From: Polynucleobacter sp. UBA2650
Lineage (GTDB): Bacteria > Pseudomonadota > Gammaproteobacteria > Burkholderiales > Burkholderiaceae
DNA: 10,362 nucleotides
Direction: 5' to 3'
Assembly: GCA_002359975.1 (NCBI GenBank)
Contig: DENG01000056.1
Span: 3,390-13,751 of the forward strand
This document shows, piece after piece, positions 1 to 8,721 of the stretch. Numbering within the stretch: the first letter of the stretch is position 1; the number at the start of each line of letters is the position of its first letter. The translations under genes were made by a program, and so were the position numbers. The notes below the pieces were generated by a model that worked only from the letters and a program-made list of their open reading frames with translations, made no database searches and had not been told where the DNA came from.

Positions 1-95
1 TAGGCGGTTGGCGTGAGACCCAAGTGGTTGTGCGGTTTTGGATTATCACCATTCTGTTGGTATTAGTTGGCTTATCAAGTTTGAAATTACGTTAG
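1..95 (+). CDS. mraY: Phospho-N-acetylmuramoyl-pentapeptide-transferase, C-terminal end only (partial)
   Basis: Reading from base 3 gives about 30 residues ending in a TAG at 93-95. The tail begins [14 protein letters not shown] and continues as a strongly hydrophobic stretch ([14 protein letters not shown]) closing with KLR. This matches the end of MraY, where a W-(R/K)-E-x-x-(V/I)-V-x-R-F-W-I segment leads into the last transmembrane helix. MraY is the integral membrane enzyme that transfers phospho-MurNAc-pentapeptide from UDP to undecaprenyl phosphate, forming lipid I. Its place just upstream of murD is the standard dcw order and supports the call. The gene starts outside the window, so nothing can be said about its catalytic residues. 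Only 17 bases separate it from murD. Confidence 0.9.
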   Translation, partial: GGWRETQVVVRFWIITILLVLVGLSSLKLR

Positions 96-112
96 GTATT
101 TATTAATAAACA

Positions 113-1807
113 ATGAAACAGGTATTACAGAATCCCTTTTTAGGACAAGCCGGTGCTGATGCATCCGAGCGATCTGCACCCCAACGTTTCTTGATTGTGG
201 GTTTGGGAGAATCGGGCTATGCCATGGCAAAGTGGTGTTTGGTTCAAGGGGCATTTGTTCGTTTAGTAGATACCCGTGCTCATTCTGACCTGCGTTCGCA
301 ACAACTGGAGTGGTTGGCTGATTTACAAAAATTAGGATTACAAGACGCATGCTTTGAATCAAGTGATTGGAATACTTTATTAGATGGGGTGGATACAGTC
401 GGTATTAGCCCTGGCTTGTCCCCGATCCAAAAGCCAACCGCAGAGCTTTTGCATCTATGTCAAGAACGTAATATTTCAGTGTGGAGTGAGATCGAGTTCT
501 TTGCAAGAGCAATCCTTGCTTTGCAAACTATGTCCATACCTGCCGAAGATATATACAAGCCAAGTATTCTTGCGATTACTGGCACGAATGGTAAGACAAC
601 GACTTGCGCACTGACCGCCCAGATCTGTCAGCGTGCAGGTAAGCGCGTTGCTCTTGCAGGAAATATTAGTCCCGCCGCACTTGAGAAATTGCTCAGCGTA
701 CTTGCTGAGGCTAATAGCTATTCAGATCTGCCAGAGATCTGGGTGCTTGAGTTATCTAGCTTCCAATTGCAATTTACACATACCTTGGATCCAACCGCAG
801 CTACGGTTCTCAATTTATCGCAAGATCATCTCGATTGGCATGGAGATATGCAAGCCTATGCAGCAGCCAAGGCTCGAATTTTGGGAAAGAATTCTGTATT
901 GGTACTTAACCGAGATGATGAAGTTGTGACAGCATTATTTGCCGATGAGAAAGAAAGTCGAAAGGTTATCCAATTTGGTAGCGATGGTCCTGCAGATGTA
1001 GATTCTTTTGGTATTGAGAGAGATCCTAGGGCGGGTGGGATCGATTGGCTTGTTTGGGCAGAGCCAGATGAGGCCACTTTAGCAAGCGAGCATGAAGAGG
1101 CACAAGAAGGCTTTATTAAACGCAAACGTCGTAAGAAATCAGACGTCTATGAAAAGTCCGATGAACTTCGGATCAAACGTTTAATCCCAGCTGATGCATT
1201 GCGTATTCGAGGGCGTCACAATGCACTCAATGCGCTCGCCGCACTGGCCTTAGCGCGGGCTGCCGGCTTAGGAATTAGCCTTCTATTGCATGGCCTACGC
1301 GAGTATCAAGGTGAACCCCATCGCGTTCAGACAGTAGCTGTGATCGCAGATGTTGAGTACATCGACGATAGCAAAGGTACCAATGTGGGGGCTACAGTTG
1401 CTGCTTTACATGGGCTAGGATCAGCTACAGGAAGTAAAAATATTTGGTTAATTGCTGGAGGTGATGGCAAGGGACAAGACTTTTCACCCTTAGTTGAACC
1501 AATTACACGATTCGCAAAAGGTGTTGTATTAATTGGGCGCGACGGTCCTGCTATCGAAGCAGTGTGTGCTCAGGCCATAGAAGATCATGCGTTGCAACTA
1601 ATACGCGCAAATAGTTTAGAGTCTGCCGTCGAGCAAACCTTTCTCCAAGCAAAAGCCGGGGATATTGTTTTATTGTCGCCAGCATGTGCAAGTTTTGATA
1701 TGTTTAAAGACTATAAGCATCGGGCTGATGTTTTTGAGCAGGCGGTTCATGAGTTAGCGCATCAAATTTCATCAAGCTTGAATGATCCAGTGAGGGCGTC
1801 AGTATGA
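113..1807 (+). CDS. murD: UDP-N-acetylmuramoyl-L-alanine--D-glutamate ligase (MurD), enlarged
   Basis: MurD is the cytoplasmic ATP-dependent ligase that adds D-glutamate to UDP-MurNAc-L-Ala. The 564 residues hold the three Mur ligase domains. An N-terminal Rossmann-like domain binds the uridine nucleotide (IVGLGESGYAMAK, about 28-40). The central ATPase domain has P-loop GTNGKTT at 157-163. The C-terminal domain carries GRHN (367-370), DDSKGTN (418-424), GGDGKGQD (449-456) and SPACASFDMF (522-531). E. coli MurD is about 438 residues. The excess lies in an N-terminal leader of about 25 residues, a longer linker before the P-loop (about 131-150), and an insertion of about 40 residues between the central and C-terminal domains, with the basic run KRKRRKK at 336-342. 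ATG 113 is the only start that keeps the leader. It has no good Shine-Dalgarno, its upstream being AT-rich, so it may be translated by coupling from mraY 17 bases away. The stop overlaps the ftsW start. Confidence 0.97.
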   Translation: MKQVLQNPFLGQAGADASERSAPQRFLIVGLGESGYAMAKWCLVQGAFVRLVDTRAHSDLRSQQLEWLADLQKLGLQDACFESSDWNTLLDGVDTVGISPGLSPIQKPTAELLHLCQERNISVWSEIEFFARAILALQTMSIPAEDIYKPSILAITGTNGKTTTCALTAQICQRAGKRVALAGNISPAALEKLLSVLAEANSYSDLPEIWVLELSSFQLQFTHTLDPTAATVLNLSQDHLDWHGDMQAYAAAKARILGKNSVLVLNRDDEVVTALFADEKESRKVIQFGSDGPADVDSFGIERDPRAGGIDWLVWAEPDEATLASEHEEAQEGFIKRKRRKKSDVYEKSDELRIKRLIPADALRIRGRHNALNALAALALARAAGLGISLLLHGLREYQGEPHRVQTVAVIADVEYIDDSKGTNVGATVAALHGLGSATGSKNIWLIAGGDGKGQDFSPLVEPITRFAKGVVLIGRDGPAIEAVCAQAIEDHALQLIRANSLESAVEQTFLQAKAGDIVLLSPACASFDMFKDYKHRADVFEQAVHELAHQISSSLNDPVRASV

Positions 1808-3045
1808 ACACTCGCCCAAACCGTTTTTGGAATATCTCGCGAGAAGGTTTCGATGGCTTTCGTAGTGGTCTACGAGATGCTGTATCAGGCGTTGAGCAAA
1901 CACGTTCCCGCATGATGGAGTATGACCAGTTATTAGTCTGGGCTATTTTGTCCTTAGCCTTAATTGGCTTGGTAATGGTGTATTCAGCCTCGATTACTTT
2001 AGCCGATGGCCCTAAATACGCCAATTACAGTAGTAATCATTTTTTAGTACGGCACTTAATTTCTTTAGGGATTGCAACATTTGTTGGATTTTGGGTTTTT
2101 AAGATTCCAGTCAAGGCGTGGGATAAGTTGGCTCCTTACTTATTCGCTTTCACCATTCTGTTATTAATTGCTGTTCTGATACCTGGAATCGGTAAAGGTG
2201 TGAATGGAGCCCGTCGTTGGATCCCATTGGGGCTTATGAATTTTCAGCCTTCTGAGCTAATGAAATTCGCGGTCATTATTTTTGCCGCAAGTTATACCGT
2301 TCAAAGACAAGAGCATTTGCAGTCTTTTGTTAAGGGTTTTGTGCCGATGGGCTTAGCAGTTGCATTAGTCGGCCTGTTATTAATGTTAGAGCCTGATATG
2401 GGCGCCCTTATGGTTATTGGAATAATCGCCATGGGTATTTTGTTCTTAGGCGGCATTAACGCTAAGTTATTCGGTGGCTTGACGCTCGTAGGAATTTTGA
2501 TTGTGGCAGCCGTGATTACTTTATCGGAGTTTCGACGGCAACGTATCTTTGCCTTCCTGGATCCCTGGCAGGCTGAGCATGCAGCACGCAAGGGATATCA
2601 GCTAGTTCATTCCTTAATGGCCTTTGGGCGGGGTGAGTGGTTTGGAGTTGGTTTGGGTGGCAGCGTTGAAAAACTGCATTACTTGCCTGAGGCTCATACT
2701 GATTTTATCTTGGCCGTCATTGGTGAAGAGCTTGGATTTGTGGGCGTCTGTGTTGTGATCTTGCTCTTTTATTGGATAGTACGTCGAGCATTCTTAATTG
2801 GTCGAACAGCCTTGCAGTTAGATCGTAGCTTCGCTGGTTTATGTGCCAAAGGAATTGCAATCTGGATTGGTTGGCAAGCCTTTATCAATATGGGCGTTAA
2901 TTTAGGTTTGTTGCCAACAAAAGGCCTAACCTTGCCGCTAGTAAGTTATGGCGGATCTGCCATTTTGATGAATGCAGTTGCATTCGCAGTGTTACTCAAG
3001 ATTGATTACGAAAATCGGATATTGATGCGGGGGGGTAAGTTATGA
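1804..3045 (+). CDS. ftsW: SEDS-family septal peptidoglycan glycosyltransferase FtsW
   Basis: FtsW is the inner-membrane glycosyltransferase that polymerises lipid II at the division site together with FtsI (PBP3). The 413 residues show a cytoplasmic N-terminal tail of about 38 residues, then many hydrophobic segments consistent with the ten-helix SEDS fold, starting at [21 protein letters not shown]. Family signatures are GARRWIPLG (135-143) followed by [10 protein letters not shown] (147-156), the long periplasmic-loop motif [20 protein letters not shown], and [10 protein letters not shown] near the end. The aspartate of HTDF, D300, aligns by motif with the proposed catalytic aspartate of RodA/FtsW. 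The HTDF and loop motifs occur in RodA too, but the dcw position between murD and murG makes this FtsW. ATG 1804 overlaps the murD stop in ATGA, with GAGGG at 1792-1796 seven bases upstream. The C-terminal codons lie in a run of seven G at 3029-3035 that also serves as the murG ribosome site. Confidence 0.97.
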   Translation: MNTRPNRFWNISREGFDGFRSGLRDAVSGVEQTRSRMMEYDQLLVWAILSLALIGLVMVYSASITLADGPKYANYSSNHFLVRHLISLGIATFVGFWVFKIPVKAWDKLAPYLFAFTILLLIAVLIPGIGKGVNGARRWIPLGLMNFQPSELMKFAVIIFAASYTVQRQEHLQSFVKGFVPMGLAVALVGLLLMLEPDMGALMVIGIIAMGILFLGGINAKLFGGLTLVGILIVAAVITLSEFRRQRIFAFLDPWQAEHAARKGYQLVHSLMAFGRGEWFGVGLGGSVEKLHYLPEAHTDFILAVIGEELGFVGVCVVILLFYWIVRRAFLIGRTALQLDRSFAGLCAKGIAIWIGWQAFINMGVNLGLLPTKGLTLPLVSYGGSAILMNAVAFAVLLKIDYENRILMRGGKL

Positions 3046-4112
3046 GTTCAAACCCGCGCTCGATCTTGGTCATGGCTGGCGGAACGGGAGGGCATATCTT
3101 CCCTGGCTTAGCCGTTGCCGAAAATCTTCGTGGTCAGGGCTGGGATGTGTCTTGGTTAGGTAATGCCAGTGGAATGGAGTATCGCTTAGTGCCAGCCAAG
3201 GGTTTTCAGTTTGAAAGCATTCAGTTTGGCGGACTAAGAGGAAAAGGCCTCCTGACTAAAGTGATGTTGCCATTTAATTTGCTGCGCGCCATGGCACAAA
3301 GTTGGCAAATTATTCGGAGACTAAAACCCAGTGTTGTGTTGGGAATGGGCGGATACATTACCTTCCCAGGTGGTCTGGTAAGTTATCTTTTGGGCCGCCC
3401 TCTTGTTTTGCATGAGTCTAACTCCGTGGCAGGAAGTGCTAATCGGTTTTTAGCAAAAGTGGCTGCTCGTGTTTTGACAGGATTTCCGAAAACGATGCCC
3501 AATGCAGAATGGGTTGGTAATCCTATTCGAGAAAGTTTTGAGACCCTTACCGCTTGCGATGAACGTTATGCAGCACGGCAAGGACCTCTTCGCTTATTGG
3601 TTGTTGGGGGTAGTCTTGGGGCGGCGGTCTTAAATACGATCATTCCGGAGGCTTTATCTCATATACCGATCGAGCAACGTCCTATGGTGCTCCATCAGGC
3701 GGGTGAGAAGCATGCGAATGAACTGGTGAAGCACTATCGTGATTTGCATGTAAGCGCCGAAGTAAAACCATTTATTGAGGATATGGCATCTGCTTATGCA
3801 AATGCTGATCTAGTAATTTGTCGAGCCGGTGCCATGACTGTATCCGAAATCTCAAGCGCAGGAGTAGCTGCTTGTTTTGTACCATTCCCGTATGCAATTG
3901 ATGATCATCAAACTGCAAACGCACGATTCTTATCAGATGCAGAAGCAGCCATTTTGTTACCACAGGATCAGCTATCTGCGCAGTCTTTAGCCAAGTTATT
4001 GCAGAACATCAATCGGGATGAGTTATCTGCGATGGCACAAAAAGCACAAGAGCGTGCTAAGCACCATGCTACGGAGCGGGTTGCAAGTATTTGTGCGGAG
4101 TGTGCCAAATGA
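3042..4112 (+). CDS. murG: UDP-GlcNAc:lipid I N-acetylglucosaminyltransferase (MurG)
   Basis: MurG is a peripheral membrane GT-B (family GT28) enzyme on the cytoplasmic face. It adds GlcNAc from UDP-GlcNAc to lipid I to make lipid II, the substrate of FtsW. Its 356 residues match the normal length of about 355. The N-terminal lobe has the G-loop [14 protein letters not shown] with H18, GMGGY, and HESNSVAG (124-131, including E125 and N127). The C-terminal lobe has the third G-loop GGSLGA (189-194) and the donor-binding stretch RAGAMTVSE (261-269), where E269 is the conserved nucleotide-sugar glutamate. This is followed by [13 protein letters not shown] (D287-D288-H289-Q290). All expected motifs are intact. 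The start overlaps the ftsW stop in ATGA and sits six bases after a G-rich ribosome site. The stop overlaps the murC start in the same way. Confidence 0.98.
   Translation: MSSNPRSILVMAGGTGGHIFPGLAVAENLRGQGWDVSWLGNASGMEYRLVPAKGFQFESIQFGGLRGKGLLTKVMLPFNLLRAMAQSWQIIRRLKPSVVLGMGGYITFPGGLVSYLLGRPLVLHESNSVAGSANRFLAKVAARVLTGFPKTMPNAEWVGNPIRESFETLTACDERYAARQGPLRLLVVGGSLGAAVLNTIIPEALSHIPIEQRPMVLHQAGEKHANELVKHYRDLHVSAEVKPFIEDMASAYANADLVICRAGAMTVSEISSAGVAACFVPFPYAIDDHQTANARFLSDAEAAILLPQDQLSAQSLAKLLQNINRDELSAMAQKAQERAKHHATERVASICAECAK
4097..4100 (+). promoter_or_regulatory. Ribosome binding site that fixes the murC start at 4109
   Basis: GGAG lies eight bases before ATG 4109, which overlaps the murG stop as ATGA like the neighbouring junctions. 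The frame is open further upstream, and a TTG at 4091 would add six residues (MCGVCQ). The conserved MurC N-terminus begins just after ATG 4109, and this spacing is better, so the shorter start is preferred. Confidence 0.7.
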
Positions 4113-5515
4113 AGCACATTGTTCAGCACATTCATTTTGTGGGCATTGGTGGTGCCGGCATGAGCGGTATTGCTGAGGTTCTCCTTAATTTAGGTTATCG
4201 CGTCTCTGGATCTGATCTATCTGCATCAGCAACTACAAAGCGTTTGGTTGAGCTCGGCGCAAGCATTCAGATTGGGCATGATGCAAAGCATATTGGTAGT
4301 GCTGAAGCTGTGGTGATCTCAAGCGCCGTTGCTGGAAATAATCCTGAAGTGTTAGCAGCAAGAGCAGCTCATATTCCTGTAATTCAGCGGGCGGTCATGC
4401 TTGGTGAGTTAATGCGTTTAAAGCAGGGGATTGCAATTGCGGGTACGCATGGCAAGACAACTACAACCAGCTTGGTCGCATCTGTTTTAGCGCAAGGCGG
4501 GCTAGATCCCACTTTTGTGATTGGCGGGAAGCTCAATTCAGCAGGGGTCAATGCACGCTTAGGACAGGGTGACTTTATTGTGGTCGAAGCGGATGAGTCC
4601 GATGCATCATTCTTGCAATTATTTCCAGCCATGGAGGTGATCACAAATATTGATGCGGATCACATGGATACCTATCAGCACGATATGGCTCGTCTTAAGC
4701 AGGCATTTGTGCAATTTACCCAGCGTATGCCTTTTTATGGGATTGCTGTTTTATGTATTGATGACGCTAACGTGAGAGATATTGTCCCCTTTGTCTCACA
4801 GCCCATCTTGCGGTATGGCTTCTCTGATGATGCCGATATCCGCGCGAGCGACATTGAGGCAATTGGTACACAAATGCAATTTATTGTTCATCGCAGGACA
4901 GTTCGGCGTCATGGTACACAGCCTGGCCCACTTAAGATACGGCTTAACTTGCCCGGTAAGCACAACGTTCTAAATGCGCTTGCTGCAATAGGGATTGCAA
5001 CAGAACTGGGCGTTAGTGACGAGTCGATTATGAAAGCCTTGGCACAATTTAGTGGCGTGGGGAGACGTTTTCAGCATCACGGCGATATCAAATTAGAGGG
5101 TGGGCGCCAATTTACTCTAATTGATGATTATGGCCATCACCCGGTAGAGATGAATGCAACTCTTGCGGCAGCCCGCGGAGCATATCCTAAGCGTCGTTTG
5201 GTCTTGGCATTTCAGCCACATCGTTTTACTCGTACACGAGATTGTTTTGGAGATTTTGTGCAGGTATTACGTCAATTTGATGCAGTGGTTCTCACCAATG
5301 TCTATCCTGCCGGTGAAGCCCGTATCACGGGGGCTGATAGTAAGGCACTCATTAAGGCCCTTGGAAACAAAGTGCCGACCCAATTGGTTGAGGAAGTGAA
5401 AGAAATGCCCGCGGCCTTAAGTGCACTTTTACAAGATGGCGACGTATTAATTACGATGGGCGCCGGCTCGATTTCTCAGTTACCCCATGCGATTGTGGAG
5501 ATGAAGTATGTCTAG
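4109..5515 (+). CDS. murC: UDP-N-acetylmuramate--L-alanine ligase (MurC)
   Basis: MurC is the cytoplasmic ATP-dependent ligase that attaches L-alanine to UDP-MurNAc, the first step of stem peptide assembly. From ATG 4109 it has 468 residues, a little under the 491 of E. coli. The N-terminal domain opens with [17 protein letters not shown] and GYRVSGSD, which is typical of MurC and Mpl. The ATPase domain has P-loop GTHGKTTTT (112-120) and the metal-site motif EADESD (160-165). GKHNVLNA leads into the C-terminal domain, which contains DDYGHHP (339-345) and HRFTRTR (371-377). The full N-terminal MurC signature and the dcw position argue against the related recycling ligase Mpl. No key motif is missing. 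The gene overlaps murG by 4 bases and ddl by 8 bases. Confidence 0.97.
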   Translation: MKHIVQHIHFVGIGGAGMSGIAEVLLNLGYRVSGSDLSASATTKRLVELGASIQIGHDAKHIGSAEAVVISSAVAGNNPEVLAARAAHIPVIQRAVMLGELMRLKQGIAIAGTHGKTTTTSLVASVLAQGGLDPTFVIGGKLNSAGVNARLGQGDFIVVEADESDASFLQLFPAMEVITNIDADHMDTYQHDMARLKQAFVQFTQRMPFYGIAVLCIDDANVRDIVPFVSQPILRYGFSDDADIRASDIEAIGTQMQFIVHRRTVRRHGTQPGPLKIRLNLPGKHNVLNALAAIGIATELGVSDESIMKALAQFSGVGRRFQHHGDIKLEGGRQFTLIDDYGHHPVEMNATLAAARGAYPKRRLVLAFQPHRFTRTRDCFGDFVQVLRQFDAVVLTNVYPAGEARITGADSKALIKALGNKVPTQLVEEVKEMPAALSALLQDGDVLITMGAGSISQLPHAIVEMKYV

Positions 5516-6527
5516 ATCTCAATCACGCTGGAGCCAACAAGTAGCCATGGATCTGGCTGCTATAGATCCCAAACAATTAGGACGTGTTGCGGTTCTCATG
5601 GGAGGACGCTCAGCAGAGCGCGAGATATCACTTCTATCCGGCAATGGGGTCTTAAAGGCTTTACTAGAGAAGGGTATCGATGCGCACTCATTTGATCCAG
5701 GCTTGCGGCATCCTGCAGAAATTGCAGCAGAGAATTTTGATCGAGCGTTCATTACCTTGCATGGTCGTTATGGTGAAGATGGCACTATTCAGGGGCTTTT
5801 AGAGCTATTTGGTATTCCTTATACCGGTAGCGGTGTATTGGCATCAGCGCTCGCTATCGATAAGGTTGCTACTAAACGCATTTGGATTAGCAATCAATTA
5901 CAAAATCCTCGCTTTGAGGTATTAACAGAACAAAGTAATTGGTCGCAAGTTGTTCATAAACTTGGATTACCAATCATCGTCAAGCCGGCCCATGAGGGTT
6001 CTTCATTGGGACTCAGTAAAGTAGCGCATGTTGACGATTTGCCTAAGGCCTATGCATTAGCAGCTCGTTTAGATAGATGCGTACTCGCAGAGCAATGCAT
6101 TATTGGGCCTGAGTTAACTTGTCCAATTGTAGGCGAGGGCGATACCGCTCAGGCCCTACCGGTTATTCGGATCATGCCGCCACCAGCAGGATATGACTTT
6201 CATCATAAATATTTCTCCGATGAAACAAAATATTTATGTCCAACCGACTTAGATCCCAGGATTGAGGCGCGGGTTCAAGAATTAGCCTTGGCATCCTACC
6301 GTGCTTTAGGTTGTCGTACTTGGGGTAGGGCTGATGTGATGCTGGATGAAGCACATCAACTGGAGCCCTATCTCATAGAAATGAATACTTCTCCAGGTAT
6401 GACATCGCACTCCTTGGTACCGATGTCCGCAATGGCGGCAGGAGTTTCCTATGCCGATTTAGTACTTTGGATTTTGATCCAGACTCTAAAGAGTGTTCCT
6501 GAAAAGATTAAAGGAGCGAGCTCATGA
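5508..6527 (+). CDS. ddl: D-alanine--D-alanine ligase (Ddl, dcw-encoded DdlB type)
   Basis: This is the cytoplasmic ATP-grasp ligase that joins two D-alanines into the dipeptide MurF adds to the stem peptide. Its 339 residues compare with 306 in E. coli DdlB; the extra length is mostly an N-terminal leader of about 22 residues. Motifs in order are [14 protein letters not shown] (32-45; E37 matches E15 of E. coli DdlB, which contacts the first D-Ala), HGRYGEDG (85-92), and [10 protein letters not shown] (159-168; S165 corresponds to S150). These are followed by WGRADVMLD (272-280) and the metal and phosphate site [12 protein letters not shown] (291-302). ATG 5508 overlaps the end of murC and has GGAG at 5497-5500, seven bases upstream. 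The in-frame ATG at 5547 would remove 13 residues but lacks a ribosome site, so 5508 is kept. No residue change typical of D-Ala-D-Lac ligases is evident, though this was judged from motifs only. Confidence 0.96.
   Translation: MSRSQSRWSQQVAMDLAAIDPKQLGRVAVLMGGRSAEREISLLSGNGVLKALLEKGIDAHSFDPGLRHPAEIAAENFDRAFITLHGRYGEDGTIQGLLELFGIPYTGSGVLASALAIDKVATKRIWISNQLQNPRFEVLTEQSNWSQVVHKLGLPIIVKPAHEGSSLGLSKVAHVDDLPKAYALAARLDRCVLAEQCIIGPELTCPIVGEGDTAQALPVIRIMPPPAGYDFHHKYFSDETKYLCPTDLDPRIEARVQELALASYRALGCRTWGRADVMLDEAHQLEPYLIEMNTSPGMTSHSLVPMSAMAAGVSYADLVLWILIQTLKSVPEKIKGASS
6511..6516 (+). promoter_or_regulatory. Ribosome binding site of ftsQ inside the end of ddl
   Basis: AAGGAG is placed seven bases before ATG 6524, within the last ddl codons. 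It is the strongest Shine-Dalgarno among the overlapping junctions of this cluster and supports the ATGA start of ftsQ. Confidence 0.75.
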
Positions 6528-7429
6528 GTACCTTGATGAATCGGCTCTCTGAGTTATGCGTAATGGCAGCAGGGCCTGTTTGGAACTACCCAGAGCGGAT
6601 GGCTGAAATTAGTCGTTGGCTAATGCGCTTCTTTGTTCTGGTTGTTCTGGTATCGGTCTTGCTGTGGATTAGTCAGCAGCCAGTATTTACCTTACGTCAT
6701 GTACAGATTGAGTCTGCAGGCGATAAAGATTTGCAGCATGTCCAATTAGCAATGGTTCGCAGCCAAGTATTGGATAAGGTACAAGGAAACTTTTTTAGTG
6801 TGCATTTGCAGGATGTTAAGAAAGCCTTTGAAGCTTTGCCATGGGTCAGACAAGCCAGCGTACGTCGCGCTTGGCCCAATGGTTTAGTGGTCAGTATTGA
6901 GGAGCAAAAGCCATTAGCGGTTTGGGGTAAAGCAGAGCAACAAAAATTAATGAATGTGTACGGTGAGGTATTTGCTGGATCGATCACCGAGCTTGATGAG
7001 AACACTTCTTTGGTTGAGCTCAGTGGACCAGATGGCTCTAGTAAAGAGGTCTTACGGCTTTACCAAAAGTCAAGCGCATGGTTTAAGCCTTGGGATGCAG
7101 AAGTGAAATCGTTAGCTCTCTCGGATCGTTATGCCTGGCATATCAAGTTGAGTAACGGCGTTCGAATTGAGTTTGGTCGCGAGGAAGAGCAGGCCAAAGG
7201 AGTATTGGAGCAGCGGGTTGCTCAGTTAATTCAATATTGGCCGCAGGTACAGCAAAAGTGGCCAAGTCGGGTCGATGCGGTTGATTTGCGATATCCGAAT
7301 GGATTTGCAGTACGCATTGTTGGCGCACCTGTTAAGACTATTCCGCCCAGTATCAAGGTAGAAAACCGTACAGAGCAATTAATTGCTTTTGTGAACCACG
7401 ATGATCAACGCAGTGAGGAATTGAAATGA
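6524..7429 (+). CDS. ftsQ: Cell division protein FtsQ (DivIB family)
   Basis: FtsQ is a bitopic inner-membrane protein that joins FtsL and FtsB and connects the cytoplasmic ring to periplasmic septal synthesis. The 301 residues begin with a cytoplasmic tail of about 32 residues. One transmembrane segment follows (about 33-50, rich in F, V and L), and the rest is periplasmic. The POTRA domain starts at [11 protein letters not shown] (about 53-63) and includes [20 protein letters not shown] and the typical [22 protein letters not shown] (about 113-134). The beta domain follows, with [12 protein letters not shown] and the closing [12 protein letters not shown]. This matches the family well in order and length. 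The start overlaps the ddl stop in ATGA and the stop overlaps the ftsA start. The last 35 residues or so are polar and likely flexible. Confidence 0.96.
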   Translation: MSTLMNRLSELCVMAAGPVWNYPERMAEISRWLMRFFVLVVLVSVLLWISQQPVFTLRHVQIESAGDKDLQHVQLAMVRSQVLDKVQGNFFSVHLQDVKKAFEALPWVRQASVRRAWPNGLVVSIEEQKPLAVWGKAEQQKLMNVYGEVFAGSITELDENTSLVELSGPDGSSKEVLRLYQKSSAWFKPWDAEVKSLALSDRYAWHIKLSNGVRIEFGREEEQAKGVLEQRVAQLIQYWPQVQQKWPSRVDAVDLRYPNGFAVRIVGAPVKTIPPSIKVENRTEQLIAFVNHDDQRSEELK

Positions 7430-8655
7430 GCAAAGACAACCGAGACTTATTGGTTGGTTTAGATATTGGTACATCCAAGGTGGTGGCCTTGGTTGCTGAG
7501 TTGAGCCCAGAGGGTCAATTCAATGTATTGGGTTTGGGTCAAACATCCTCGAAAGGCTTAAAGAAGGGTGTCGTTGTAAATATCGAGGCAACGGTTCAGT
7601 CGATTCAGAAAGCATTGGAAGAAGCAGAGTTGATGTCGGATCGCCGCATCATTCAGGTTTTTACTGGTATTGCAGGTAATCATATCGTGAGCTTTAACTC
7701 AAGCGGTATGGTTGCAATCCGGGATAAGGAAGTGGGAGCTGGAGACGTAGAGCGTGTTTTAGAAACGGCTAAGGCGATCAATATACCGACCGATCAACAG
7801 ATCCTTCATATCCTTATTCAAGAGTTCATTATTGATGGTCAAGAGGATGTACGTGAGCCTATTGGTATGAGCGGTCTCCGTCTAGAGGTTAAGGTTCATA
7901 TTGTGACCGGCGCAGTTAGTGCAGCGCAAAATATTGTGAAATGCGTAAGACGTTGTGGCTTAGAAGTAAATGACCTCATTTTGCAACCGCTTGCTTCTAG
8001 TTTGGCGGTATTAACAGATGACGAGAAAGAGCTTGGGGTTGTTCTGATTGATATTGGTGGTGGAACTACCGATATTGCAATTTATAGCCAAGGATCGATT
8101 CGACATACTGCCGTAATTCCAATTGCAGGCGACCAAATTACCAATGACATTGCAATGGCTTTGCGTACTCCAACCATTGAAGCAGAGGATTTGAAGATTC
8201 ATCATGGGGTTGCAAAGCAAGAGTTAGCAGACGCTACAGCCATGATTGATGTTCCAGGAGTAGGCGATCGTGAGCCGCGTCCAATGTCAAAACAAGCCCT
8301 AGCAGCCGTGATTGAGCCGCGCGTGGAAGAACTGTTCACATTGGTCCGAAATATTGTGCGCGAATCTGGTTATGAAGATATGGTCTCGTCCGGAATTGTC
8401 TTGACGGGGGGTACAGCCATGATGCCTGGAATGGTAGAGCTAGCAGAACAGGTTTTTTTGAAGCACGCACGCATCGGTAGTCCAGAGTATCGAGGACACC
8501 TTCACGAGGTATTGCGTAGCCCGCGCTACTCAACCGGTTTGGGTTTGTTAATGGAAGGCCAGGCGCAGCTGATGCGTGGGCGTCGTTCGCTTCAAGGAGG
8601 AAATTTTCAGGGGGTTGTATCCCGCATGAAAGAGTGGTTTACAGGTAATTTTTAG
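7426..8655 (+). CDS. ftsA: Cell division protein FtsA, actin-like membrane anchor of FtsZ
   Basis: FtsA is an actin-fold ATP-binding protein that binds the FtsZ C-terminal peptide and attaches the ring to the inner membrane. The 409 residues (E. coli has 420) contain the phosphate-1 motif GLDIGTSKVVALVAE (11-25), the SHS2/1C subdomain that follows it, the phosphate-2 motif LIDIGGGTTDIAIY (207-220), and the adenosine motif LTGGTAMMPG (326-335). The last 13-16 residues, ending VVSRMKEWFTGNF, can form an amphipathic helix, which is the expected membrane targeting sequence. The start overlaps ftsQ in ATGA and has GAGGAA at 7415-7420. This is the last gene of the overlapping series. Its product is needed in a fixed ratio to FtsZ, and the separate, stronger ribosome site of ftsZ fits a higher FtsZ yield (inference). 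Confidence 0.98.
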   Translation: MSKDNRDLLVGLDIGTSKVVALVAELSPEGQFNVLGLGQTSSKGLKKGVVVNIEATVQSIQKALEEAELMSDRRIIQVFTGIAGNHIVSFNSSGMVAIRDKEVGAGDVERVLETAKAINIPTDQQILHILIQEFIIDGQEDVREPIGMSGLRLEVKVHIVTGAVSAAQNIVKCVRRCGLEVNDLILQPLASSLAVLTDDEKELGVVLIDIGGGTTDIAIYSQGSIRHTAVIPIAGDQITNDIAMALRTPTIEAEDLKIHHGVAKQELADATAMIDVPGVGDREPRPMSKQALAAVIEPRVEELFTLVRNIVRESGYEDMVSSGIVLTGGTAMMPGMVELAEQVFLKHARIGSPEYRGHLHEVLRSPRYSTGLGLLMEGQAQLMRGRRSLQGGNFQGVVSRMKEWFTGNF

Positions 8656-8721
8656 AGGTTTTTTTCGTCGTCGTCAATCGGCAATCCATAGGGGAAAGCT
8701 GATTTATACAAGGAGGGTGTT
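8656..8721 (+). other. ftsA-ftsZ intergenic gap with T-run and GTC triplets
   Basis: This 66-base gap is the first real break in the overlapping gene series. It contains seven T at 8659-8665, directly followed by a short CGTCGTCGTC stretch (8666-8675) and a near-direct repeat CAATCgGCAATC. No convincing stem precedes the T-run, so I do not call a terminator. No good -35/-10 pair is visible: TTATAC at 8704-8709 is -10-like but has no matching -35 and lies almost on the ribosome site. Confidence 0.5.
8710..8716 (+). promoter_or_regulatory. Strong Shine-Dalgarno of ftsZ
   Basis: AAGGAGG, five bases before ATG 8722, is an almost full match to the 16S rRNA anti-Shine-Dalgarno. It is clearly stronger than the other ribosome sites in the cluster. 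It selects ATG 8722 over the in-frame ATG at 8734 and fits the known need for much more FtsZ than FtsA. Confidence 0.85.

Noticed and set aside
4091..4108. TTG start extending murC by six residues
   Set aside because: ATG 4109 overlaps the murG stop in ATGA like the other junctions, has GGAG eight bases upstream, and begins right at the conserved MurC N-terminus.
8640..8666. Intrinsic terminator at the end of ftsA (T-run 8659-8665)
   Set aside because: No GC-rich inverted repeat precedes the T-run.
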